Shown: positions 10,043 through 17,490 of the stretch, in pieces
Position numbering within the stretch: position 1 is the stretch's first letter
Layout: every line of letters starts with the position of its first letter
Notes under the pieces: generated by a model
Databases searched by the model: none
The model's input: the letters and a program-made list of their open reading frames with translations, nothing else
Told to the model about the DNA's origin: nothing
Translations under genes and position numbers: made by a program
Assembly: GCA_017302295.1 (NCBI GenBank)
Contig: JAFLDS010000002.1
Coordinates: 310,001 to 374,000, forward strand
DNA length: 64,000 nt
Direction: 5' to 3'
From: Thauera sp.
GTDB lineage: Bacteria; Pseudomonadota; Gammaproteobacteria; Burkholderiales; Rhodocyclaceae

Positions 10043-11176
10043 ATGAACCTACCTGCTCTCGACACCCTGCTGGGGGGGCTCTCCCCGCGCCAGTTCCTCG
10101 AAGAATACTGGCAGAAGAAACCCTTGCTCATCCGCCAGGCCGTGCCCGGCTTCGCCGGTGTGCTGACGCGCGACGAGCTGTTCGACCTCGCCTGCGATCC
10201 CGACGTGGAGTCGCGCCACGTGCGCCGGGAAGGCGAGCAATGGATCCTCGAGCACGGCCCGCAGATGCGCGGACGCCTGCGCGGCAAACGCCACCCGTGG
10301 ACGGTGCTGGTGCAGGGCGTCAACCTGTGGGTGCCCGAAGGTGATCGTCTGCTCCACCACTTCGATTTCATCCCGCAAGCCCGCCTGGACGACCTGATGA
10401 TCAGCTACGCGGTCGATGGCGGTGGCGTGGGGCCGCATTTCGACAACTACGATGTATTCCTGCTGCAGGGCACGGGGCGTCGCCGCTGGCTGATCTCCGA
10501 CCAGCAGGATCGCGCCCTGGTCGAGGGCGCACCGCTGCGCATCCTGCAGAACTTCGAGCCCACCCACGACTGGACCCTCGAGCCGGGCGACATGCTCTAT
10601 CTGCCGCCGCACTGGGCACACAATGGCATCGCGGTCGGTGAATGCACGACCTATTCGATCGGTTTCCGCTCGCCAACCGCACAGGAACTCGGCACCGAGT
10701 TCCTCGGCTGGATGCAGGAGCGGCTCTGCCTCGACGGTCTGTACGCCGATCCAGACCTCAGCCCGCAGACTCATTCGGCCGAAATCGCGCCACGGATGAT
10801 CGACCAGATCGAACGCATGCTGGCCGGCATCCGCTGGACGCGCGCGGACGTCGCCGCCTTCGTCGGCGAATACCTGACCGAGCCGAAATCCCACATCTTC
10901 TTCGACCCGCCCGAAGAGCCGCTGAAGCGCAAGGCCTTTGCGCGCGCCCTGGAAAGCAGGGGCTTCGCCCTCGACCCGCGCAGCCTGCTGCTGTTCTCCG
11001 AGGCGGGGTTTCACCTCAACGGCGAGGCGATCGAAATACCGGAGACTCTCGCGCCCCAGATAACAGAACTCGCCGACCATCGACGTCTCGGTGCGGGCTC
11101 ACTGTGGACGCCCGCACTGCTAGACCTTCTGCATGGATGGTACTGCGACGGCTTCGGAGGGCCGGATGAAGCCTGA
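10043..11176 (+). CDS. roxA: Ribosomal protein uL16 arginine 3-hydroxylase (RoxA/YcfD family)
   Basis: Fe(II)/2-oxoglutarate-dependent JmjC-type oxygenase of 377 residues. The E. coli family member hydroxylates an arginine of ribosomal protein L16. Iron ligands are visible as H132-F-D134 in GVGPHFDNYDVF and the downstream histidine, most likely H193, in YLPPHWAHNG. The N-terminal SPRQFLEEYWQKKPLLI is a family hallmark. The ATG at 10043 is chosen because everything upstream is non-conserved and is antisense to rlmD. The next gene overlaps its last 11 bases. Confidence 0.92.
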   Translation: MNLPALDTLLGGLSPRQFLEEYWQKKPLLIRQAVPGFAGVLTRDELFDLACDPDVESRHVRREGEQWILEHGPQMRGRLRGKRHPWTVLVQGVNLWVPEGDRLLHHFDFIPQARLDDLMISYAVDGGGVGPHFDNYDVFLLQGTGRRRWLISDQQDRALVEGAPLRILQNFEPTHDWTLEPGDMLYLPPHWAHNGIAVGECTTYSIGFRSPTAQELGTEFLGWMQERLCLDGLYADPDLSPQTHSAEIAPRMIDQIERMLAGIRWTRADVAAFVGEYLTEPKSHIFFDPPEEPLKRKAFARALESRGFALDPRSLLLFSEAGFHLNGEAIEIPETLAPQITELADHRRLGAGSLWTPALLDLLHGWYCDGFGGPDEA

Positions 11177-11675
11177 AGCAGACGCCACGGGCGCAGCGCA
11201 GGAGGTCCCGTTCGACACCTATGCGGCCTACCGCGCCCACTTGCTCGACACCGTCCGCCGCGCCGAGCACAGCCTGCTGATCTTCGACCCTGACCTCGCC
11301 CAGACCGGCCTCGAGAACGCGGCGGGGATCAGCGCGATCGACGCCTTGGCGCGCGCCACGGCGGGTGAAGAGCGCATCCGCATCCTGCTGCGCAGCGCGG
11401 AGCATGTCGAACGACACTGCCCCCGCCTGCTCCGGCTCGTCGAACGCTACGGCCAGAGGATGCGCATCAAGCTGATCGGTGAAGGCATGGCCGTGCCCGA
11501 CTCGAGCTTCGTGATCGCGGATGGCAGTCAACTCGTGACCCGCTTTCACCACGACCGCCCGCGTGGTAAGCGCATAGGCGGCGCAAACCCCGAAACCGCT
11601 CGCTACGCTGCACAATTTGAAACAATGTGGACAAGTGCAAGAAACGGTCCAACCGGCGCTCCGCTTGGGATTTGA
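11166..11675 (+). CDS. Conserved hypothetical protein, possibly DUF7931-like
   Basis: A 169-residue cytoplasmic protein with no signal peptide or membrane segment. The start at 11166 has GGAGGG five bases upstream and lies inside the last codons of roxA, so the two are translationally linked. The N-terminal half reads like a phospholipase-D-fold module: a YRAHLLDTVRRAEHSLLIFD helix-strand unit, then a helix and RIRILLRS strand. No HKD catalytic motif is present, so any such fold would be non-catalytic. Family assignment is from memory and weak. Pairing with RoxA suggests, but does not show, a role around ribosomes. Confidence 0.75.
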   Translation: MKPEADATGAAQEVPFDTYAAYRAHLLDTVRRAEHSLLIFDPDLAQTGLENAAGISAIDALARATAGEERIRILLRSAEHVERHCPRLLRLVERYGQRMRIKLIGEGMAVPDSSFVIADGSQLVTRFHHDRPRGKRIGGANPETARYAAQFETMWTSARNGPTGAPLGI

Positions 11676-11714
11676 GGTGATTCGGGTCTGTTGCGCAACG
11701 CCGCATCGAAGTAG

Positions 11715-11760
11715 TGACGTCACATATCCGCGTGCTAGAATGATTTTCGGTTTGACGTCA
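11715..11760 (+). promoter_or_regulatory. Promoter region with two TGACGTCA palindromes
   Basis: Two copies of the 8-bp palindrome TGACGTCA lie at 11715-11722 (extended to GTGACGTCAC, 11714-11723) and 11753-11760, 38 bases apart. Between them is a TAGAAT -10-like hexamer at 11736-11741. One copy therefore covers the -35 zone and the other the start of transcription, a layout that suggests an operator pair for the downstream lipoprotein gene. Confidence 0.5.
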
Positions 11761-11829
11761 TTGAACCGCTTCATCACGTCGCGATGGCAGTCTTGCCGTC
11801 GTTACCCGTCACAAAAGGAAAAACAGCAC

Positions 11830-12189
11830 ATGAAAAACTCCCTCCTCCTCGCCGCCCTCGTCGCCCTCGCCATGACCGCTTGCGGCAAGAAGCAAGAAGC
11901 TGCTGCTCCGGCGCCCGCCCCGGCCGCTCAAGAGCAAGCCGCTCCGGCCGCTGAGCAAGCCAAGGAAGCCGCTCAACAGGCTACCGAAGCTGCCAAGGAA
12001 ACCGCCGCTGCCGCGACCGAAGCTGCCAAGCAAGGCGCTGCCGCAACGGTCGAAGCCGCCAAGGAAGGCGCTGCTGCAACCGTTGAAGCTGCCAAGGAAG
12101 GCGCTGCCGCCGCAACCGACGCTGCGAAGGACGCTGCCGCCGCTGCGAAGGACGCCGCTGCTGCTGCCGTCGACGCTGCCAAGAAGTAA
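11830..12189 (+). CDS. Alanine-rich repeat lipoprotein
   Basis: A 119-residue predicted lipoprotein: N-terminal signal MKNSLLLAALVALAMTAC with lipobox ending at C18, then an Ala/Pro linker (residues 24-41) and a long Ala/Lys/Glu helix. Residues 52-106 are five consecutive 11-residue units of the form T/V-E/D-AAK-E/Q/D-x-AAAx, and a degenerate sixth unit follows. The protein ends in two lysines. The 33-base repeats are visible in the DNA at about 11983-12147. No function is recognised; the repeats resemble LEA-type 11-mers and the overall plan recalls a [17 protein letters not shown] helical lipoprotein. The gene is followed by a strong terminator. Confidence 0.85.
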   Translation: MKNSLLLAALVALAMTACGKKQEAAAPAPAPAAQEQAAPAAEQAKEAAQQATEAAKETAAAATEAAKQGAAATVEAAKEGAAATVEAAKEGAAAATDAAKDAAAAAKDAAAAAVDAAKK

Positions 12190-12207
12190 TCTCCTCGCTT
12201 GCGAGGC

Positions 12208-12238
12208 AAAAAAAAGCCGACCACTGGTCGGCTTTTTT
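12208..12238. terminator. Bidirectional rho-independent terminator
   Basis: A 7-bp stem (GCCGACC / GGTCGGC) with a three-base loop, flanked by eight A residues on one side and six T residues on the other. It separates the lipoprotein gene from the convergent bamC and should act in both directions. Confidence 0.9.
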
Positions 12239-12321
12239 GTTGTCGCACCAACTCGCGCTGTTGCGCGATCCCGCGTGCTCCGCCTCGACGGGGCTCGGAG
12301 GCCCTGTCGAGGCTGTCTAGA

Positions 12322-13464
12322 TCAGCGCAATTCCTGCTGCAGCAGTCCGAGGATGCGCTTGGCGGTATCCGAATTGTCGGCGCCGCCTTCACGCGTGAGC
12401 ACGGACACCCGCGCCTGCTCACCCAACCCCTGCACGCGCAGACGATACTCGCTCCCCGTTGCGACCGGCTTGTCGCTACTGCGCCAGAACGCGAGCTTGG
12501 AGAGGAAACCCTCGCTGCTCTTGCTCTTGTTGTCCGCATCCGGGTCGACGTAGCGCACGAAGTACAGCCCCTGGGTACGATCGCGGTCTTCGACGGTAAA
12601 GCCGATACGGTCGAGCGCGAGACCGACGCGTCGCCAGGCCCGGTCGAACGGCTCGTCCATCGTCAGATTGACCTGACCGTCGGTCCCCGCCGCAATCTTG
12701 GCGCGCTCGGCCGCCGGCGCTGTCGTCAGCGCCGCCTTTGCCCGCACTTCATCCGCGCCCAGGCGCACCATCAGGCGACGCAGCATCTCCGCCTCGAGTT
12801 CGGGATCGGCCGGACGCGGTTGCCAGATCGTCGTGTCCTTGGCCTCGCTTGGATAGATTTCCATCATGCCGCGATGGCTGACGTAGATCTCGACCGTACC
12901 GGGCTCCTTGCCCGGCTCGAGGCGGGTGCGGAACTTGTCGCGCAAGGGTGTCGAGTAGAGGCCGTCGAGCACCTTGCCGATCGTCGAGCGGATGATGTCC
13001 TGCGGAATTTTGGCGCGGTCCTCGGCCCAGTCCGTTTCCATGACGCCGATGTTGGGACTGTCGATGTTGAGGATGAAGCCCAGTTCCAGCCAGAAGTCCT
13101 TGACCTGCGGCCACAGCGTGTCCGCCTTGCCCGGCACCACCAGCCAGCGCTGCGTGCCGGCACGCTCGATGCGCATCTTCTCGGGCGTCGCCAGCACCTC
13201 GCCGGCCGTCGTCGCGGTGGCCGGCTGGCCGGCACGATCGGCGGCGTAGGCCGAGTAGGTCGCCACGCCGCGCGGTGCGACGTCGGGAACCGCATAGCGA
13301 TCGTCACGCGTCGGCGCGGTCAGATCTGGCGGAATTTCGAGCGGCGCCACCTGGCGCGCACTCTTGTAGTCGATACGTTTGCTTTCGAGCAATCCGCCAC
13401 TGCAGCCGGCCAGAGCAAGCGACAACGCAGTGAGGGAGACGGAGGTGCGCATGGAGCGATTCAT
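12322..13464 (-). CDS. bamC: Outer membrane assembly lipoprotein BamC
   Basis: BamC (NlpB) is a lipoprotein of the BAM complex that inserts outer membrane proteins. The 380-residue protein has a signal peptide with lipobox LALAGC (C21), a proline-containing disordered stretch (about residues 25-90) and two helix-grip domains, the first around RWLVVPGKADTLWPQVKDFW and the second around LTMDEPFDRAWRRVGLALDR. The order dapA then bamC, 26 bases apart, is the classic one. No strong ribosome binding site is seen. Confidence 0.93.
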   Translation of the reverse strand: MNRSMRTSVSLTALSLALAGCSGGLLESKRIDYKSARQVAPLEIPPDLTAPTRDDRYAVPDVAPRGVATYSAYAADRAGQPATATTAGEVLATPEKMRIERAGTQRWLVVPGKADTLWPQVKDFWLELGFILNIDSPNIGVMETDWAEDRAKIPQDIIRSTIGKVLDGLYSTPLRDKFRTRLEPGKEPGTVEIYVSHRGMMEIYPSEAKDTTIWQPRPADPELEAEMLRRLMVRLGADEVRAKAALTTAPAAERAKIAAGTDGQVNLTMDEPFDRAWRRVGLALDRIGFTVEDRDRTQGLYFVRYVDPDADNKSKSSEGFLSKLAFWRSSDKPVATGSEYRLRVQGLGEQARVSVLTREGGADNSDTAKRILGLLQQELR

Positions 13465-13490
13465 TGGGTTCCCGGGTTGAATGTTTCTGA

Positions 13491-14369
13491 TCAGACGTCG
13501 ATGCCGGCTGCGCGCATCGCACTCAGCACGCGTTCGTGCTGCGACTCAGAGAGTGGCGTCAGCGGCAGCCGGATGCCGAAGCCGATGTGGCCCATGCGGG
13601 CAACCGCCCACTTGACCGGAATCGGGTTGGCTTCGCAGAAGAGATCGCGATGCAGCGGAACCAGTCTGGCGTTGACTTCACGCAATCGGCGCGCATCGTC
13701 GGCAGCGGCGGCCGCGCACAGCTCGTGCATAGCGCGCGGCGTCACGTTCGCGGTTACCGAGATCACGCCGTGGCCGCCAAGCATGAGGAAGGCGGCAGAG
13801 GTCATGTCGTCGCCACTGTAGAGTGCGAAACCCTCCGGCGCGCGGGCGATCAGATCACAGGCGCGATCGATGTTGCCGGTCGCGTCCTTGATGCCCACGA
13901 TGTTCGGCACCTCGGCCAGACGGAGCGTCGTGTCGTTCGCCAGATCCGCCACCGTGCGCCCGGGGACGTTGTACACGATCATCGGCAATTCGACCGCTTC
14001 GGCAATCGTGCGGAAATGGCGGTAGAGGCCTTCCTGCGTCGGGCGGTTGTAGTAAGGCACCACCGACAGATGGGCCGCGGCGCCCGCGGCCTTGGCAAAC
14101 TTCGCCAGTTCGACCGCTTCGGCAGTCGAGTTGGCGCCGGTGCCGGCAATCACCGGGACGCGGCCCGCGGTGTGCTCGACCGCGACGCGAATGAGCTCGC
14201 AATGTTCGTCAACATCGACGGTCGGCGATTCGCCGGTGGTGCCGACGATCACGATGCCGTCGGAGCCTTCGGCGACATGCCAGTCAATCAGGCTGCGCAG
14301 GCGGGGAAGATCCAGACTCCCGTCGTCCTGCATGGGGGTGACGATGGCGACAATCGATCCGGTAATCAT
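13491..14369 (-). CDS. dapA: 4-hydroxy-tetrahydrodipicolinate synthase
   Basis: Condenses pyruvate with aspartate semialdehyde, opening the lysine/diaminopimelate branch. The 292-residue TIM-barrel enzyme has the [10 protein letters not shown] motif, the YNVPGRT motif with its catalytic tyrosine, and the Schiff-base lysine in [10 protein letters not shown]. Length is normal. bamC follows. The start at 14369 is the first ATG and leads directly into [13 protein letters not shown], as in homologues. Confidence 0.97.
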   Translation of the reverse strand: MITGSIVAIVTPMQDDGSLDLPRLRSLIDWHVAEGSDGIVIVGTTGESPTVDVDEHCELIRVAVEHTAGRVPVIAGTGANSTAEAVELAKFAKAAGAAAHLSVVPYYNRPTQEGLYRHFRTIAEAVELPMIVYNVPGRTVADLANDTTLRLAEVPNIVGIKDATGNIDRACDLIARAPEGFALYSGDDMTSAAFLMLGGHGVISVTANVTPRAMHELCAAAAADDARRLREVNARLVPLHRDLFCEANPIPVKWAVARMGHIGFGIRLPLTPLSESQHERVLSAMRAAGIDV

Positions 14370-14491
14370 GTCTGTGGGTAGAACGGCAAAAGCTTGATTC
14401 TAACCCATCGCCAGCACTCGGCTAGATGCCCGGTGGTATAACTCTGCACTGCAGCGCCGAACCGCGAAGCCGTACCCTGCAGCGGATCGAA

Positions 14492-15418
14492 TCAGAGATC
14501 GGCGAGCGTCTTGATATGGGCGACGACCGAGCGAGCGAGCGAGGACAGCGAATACCCGCCCTCGAGCAACGAGACGATGCGCTTGTGGCCGCAGTCCTCG
14601 GCGACGCCCTTGATCTGCTGCGTCGCCCAGATGTAATCCGCCTCGAGCAGCCCGAGCGAGCCCATGTCGTCCTCGTAGTGGGCGTCGAACCCGGCCGAGA
14701 TGAAGATCATCTGCGGATTGTGGTTGCGCAGCGCCGGCACCACGATATCGCCGAACACCTGCCGAAAACCATCGCCCCGTGTGCCCGCCGGCAGAGGTAC
14801 GTTGCACATGTGGGCCGGCGGATTGTCGGCGCCGCTGTAGGGGTAGAAAGGATGCTGGAAGATCCCGCCCATCATCACCCGCGGATCGCCGCGGAAGATG
14901 TCTTCGGTGCCGTTGCCATGGTGGACGTCGAAATCGACGATGGCGACGCGCTCGAGACCATGCTCCTCGACGGCATGCCGGGCTGCCACGGCGACGTTGT
15001 TGATGAAACAGAAACCCATCGCCTTGGTGCGTTCGGCATGGTGACCCGGCGGACGTATGGCACAGAACGCATTCTCGATCTCACCCTTCATCACCAGATC
15101 GGTGGCCAGGATGCCCGCGCCGGCCGAGCGCAGCGCCGCCTTCATCGTCGCCGGGTTCATCGCGGTGTCGGGGTCGAGGTGACGGATGCCATGCTCGGGC
15201 ACATTGGCCATCAGTTCGTCGAAATAGGTCGCCGGATGCACACGTGTGATCTGCTCGCGCGTCGCTACCGGCGCATCGAAAAAGGAGAGATAGAGATCGA
15301 GCCCTGCCGCGATCAGCCGATCGTTGATCGCCGCCAGCCGGTCCGGACACTCGGGATGGAATTTCCCCATGTCATGCAGCCAGCATTCTCGATGCGTGAT
15401 GAATGCGGTCGTCGTCAT
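14492..15418 (-). CDS. Histone deacetylase family protein (class II HDAC-like amidohydrolase)
   Basis: A 308-residue zinc amidohydrolase of the histone deacetylase / acetylpolyamine amidohydrolase superfamily. Active-site blocks are intact: RPPGHHAERTKAMGFC, DFDVHHGNGTEDIF (zinc ligands) and SAGFDAHYEDDMG. Bacterial members deacetylate polyamines or small molecules; the substrate here cannot be told from sequence. The ATG at 15418 is preceded by the strong binding site AGGAGAGGGGAGAG. It is divergent from moxR. Confidence 0.9.
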   Translation of the reverse strand: MTTTAFITHRECWLHDMGKFHPECPDRLAAINDRLIAAGLDLYLSFFDAPVATREQITRVHPATYFDELMANVPEHGIRHLDPDTAMNPATMKAALRSAGAGILATDLVMKGEIENAFCAIRPPGHHAERTKAMGFCFINNVAVAARHAVEEHGLERVAIVDFDVHHGNGTEDIFRGDPRVMMGGIFQHPFYPYSGADNPPAHMCNVPLPAGTRGDGFRQVFGDIVVPALRNHNPQMIFISAGFDAHYEDDMGSLGLLEADYIWATQQIKGVAEDCGHKRIVSLLEGGYSLSSLARSVVAHIKTLADL

Positions 15419-15574
15419 ACTCTCCCCTCTCCTGTCCGACCCCGAACGAAAGCGCGTCTGACTTCGCCCACGCTACGGAACATCCTGCTCGAGGACGTGT
15501 CGGAGGGGGGCGGCAACGCAATATTTGTCGTTTATTATCGCCGCTTCCCCACCAATTTCACAGCCCGTCGCGTC

Positions 15575-16492
15575 ATGCCCCAGCGTCATGCAGACCGTCT
15601 GCTGGAAGCAGCCGGCCAGATCATTCTCGGCAAGGAGCGCGAACTGCGACTTGCGCTCGCCTGCCTCATCGCGCGCGGGCACCTGCTCGTCGAGGACGTG
15701 CCAGGTGTGGGCAAGACGACGCTCGCCCATGTCTTCGCACGCCTCCTGGGGCTGCAGTTCCAGCGCATTCAGTTCACGAGCGATCTGCTGCCGGCCGACA
15801 TCGTCGGCGTTTCCATCTTCGACCGCGAGACGGCGAGCTTCCGCTTTCACCCCGGTCCGCTGTTCGCGCAGCTGATCCTCGCGGACGAGATCAACCGCGC
15901 CACGCCCAAGACGCAGAGCGCGCTGCTCGAGGCCATGGAGGAGCGCCAGGTCACGGCCGACGGCCGCACCCTGGCGCTGCCCAGCCCCTTCTTCGTGATC
16001 GCGACGCAGAACCCGGCCAACCAGATCGGCACCTTTCCCTTGCCCGAAAGCCAGCTCGACCGTTTTCTGATGCGCATACGTCTCGGCTATCCCGGCCGCC
16101 TCGCCGAACGCGCCCTGCTGATGGGCGAGGACCGCCGCCACATGGTCGAGCGCCAGGGGCCGGTGCTGTCGATGGACGAGTTGCGCGCACTCCAGCGCGC
16201 CGCGCATGAGGTCGCGGTGGCCGAGCCGCTCATCGACTACGTCCAGGCGCTGCTCGGCGCCACCCGCAACGATCCCACGCTAGCGGCCGGACTGAGCCCG
16301 CGCGCAGGACTCGCCCTGCTCGCGGCGTCGCGCGCCTGGGCCCTGATCGAGGGACGCGACCACGTCCTGCCCGAGGACGTGCAACTGGTCTTTCCCCATG
16401 TGGCCGGCCACCGCCTGCATCTCGCGGGCGATGGCCGTGCCCTGCCCGCGGCGGCGCTCGTTCGGCTGCTGCAGTCCGTCGCCGTCACCTGA
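15575..16492 (+). CDS. MoxR-type AAA+ ATPase
   Basis: A 305-residue AAA+ chaperone-like ATPase. Walker A is in EDVPGVGKTTLAH, Walker B in LILADEINRATPKTQ, and sensor 1 around FFVIATQNP. MoxR proteins act with VWA or DUF58 partners on envelope or metalloenzyme assembly. The start at 15575 (MPQRHADRLLEAAGQIILGKE) is chosen by family length; the open frame extends much further upstream but runs antisense to the deacetylase gene. Its stop overlaps the next start as TGATG. It leads a five-gene operon. Confidence 0.9.
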   Translation: MPQRHADRLLEAAGQIILGKERELRLALACLIARGHLLVEDVPGVGKTTLAHVFARLLGLQFQRIQFTSDLLPADIVGVSIFDRETASFRFHPGPLFAQLILADEINRATPKTQSALLEAMEERQVTADGRTLALPSPFFVIATQNPANQIGTFPLPESQLDRFLMRIRLGYPGRLAERALLMGEDRRHMVERQGPVLSMDELRALQRAAHEVAVAEPLIDYVQALLGATRNDPTLAAGLSPRAGLALLAASRAWALIEGRDHVLPEDVQLVFPHVAGHRLHLAGDGRALPAAALVRLLQSVAVT

Positions 16493-17490
16493 TGTACCTC
16501 GTCGCGCTCTCCGCGACCCCGCTGCGCCGCGTGCTGGACCGCTGGCTGTTTCGCCTCGGCTCGCCGGAAGCTGCGCCCATCCGTCTGCACCAGCGCCGCA
16601 TCTATGTGCTGCCGACTGCCGCGGGGATCGCCCTCGCGGCCTCGCTGCTGGTGATGCTGCTCACGTCGATCAACTACAGCCTCAGCCTCGGCTTCGGTCT
16701 GACCTTCCTCATCGGCGGCATCGGTGTGGCCAGCATCGTGCACGCCTTTCGCAACCTGTTCGGCCTGAGCGTGCGGCCGCTTCGAGTCGCTCCGGTCTTC
16801 TGCGGCGACGACGCGCGCTTCCCCTTTGCCATCGACAATACGCGCATGGCCCGCCGCCCCGCCCTCGCGCTGCGGCTGCATGGCGTGACGACTCGATTCG
16901 ACCTCGCAGCGGCCGGCACCGAGACGATCGAACTCGTTTGCCCAACGACACAGCGCGGGCTCATGCCTGCAGGCCGGACGGTGATCGAGACGCGCTGGCC
17001 GCTCGGCCTGATCCGGGCGTGGACGGTGTTCATCCCCGACGTGGCCGCTCTCGTATTCCCAACGCCGGAACGGGACGCCCCCCCTCTGCCAAGCACGGAT
17101 TTCGGCGAAGCCGTTGGCGAGCGCCCGATCCGCGACGGCGACGACGACTTCGCCGAGTTGCGCGCCTATCGCGAAGGCGACTCGCCGCGGCATATCGCCT
17201 GGAAGGCGCTGGCACGCGGCGGCCCGATGCTGACCAAGCAATACGCGGGCATGGCCGGCGGCCACACGCTGCTGCAGTGGCGCGACCTTCCCGATGCCAT
17301 GGACGACGAGACACGCCTGTCACGGTTGACGGCGTGGGTGTTGCACGCCGAGAAGGCTGGTGTCACTTACGCACTGGCGCTGCCCGGCAAGGCCCTCGCC
17401 GCGGGCCGCGGCGAAGCCCATCTGCACGCCTGCCTGCAGGCCCTGGCCTTGCAAGGAGCACCCGCCGGGACGCGCGATCATGCCCCTTGA
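16492..17490 (+). CDS. DUF58 domain membrane protein
   Basis: A 332-residue protein with two hydrophobic segments near the N-terminus (about residues 40-60 and 65-85), followed by a beta-rich region and the DUF58 block, recognised in DFAELRAYREGDSPRHIAWK and ALARGGPMLTKQYAG. DUF58 proteins are the standard partners of MoxR ATPases and often carry a degenerate VWA-like fold. The start overlaps the moxR stop by one base; the end overlaps the next gene by 11 bases. Confidence 0.88.
   Translation: MYLVALSATPLRRVLDRWLFRLGSPEAAPIRLHQRRIYVLPTAAGIALAASLLVMLLTSINYSLSLGFGLTFLIGGIGVASIVHAFRNLFGLSVRPLRVAPVFCGDDARFPFAIDNTRMARRPALALRLHGVTTRFDLAAAGTETIELVCPTTQRGLMPAGRTVIETRWPLGLIRAWTVFIPDVAALVFPTPERDAPPLPSTDFGEAVGERPIRDGDDDFAELRAYREGDSPRHIAWKALARGGPMLTKQYAGMAGGHTLLQWRDLPDAMDDETRLSRLTAWVLHAEKAGVTYALALPGKALAAGRGEAHLHACLQALALQGAPAGTRDHAP

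Noticed and set aside
14426..15574. Extension of the moxR frame upstream
   Set aside because: Runs antisense to the deacetylase gene; MoxR proteins of this type are about 300 residues.
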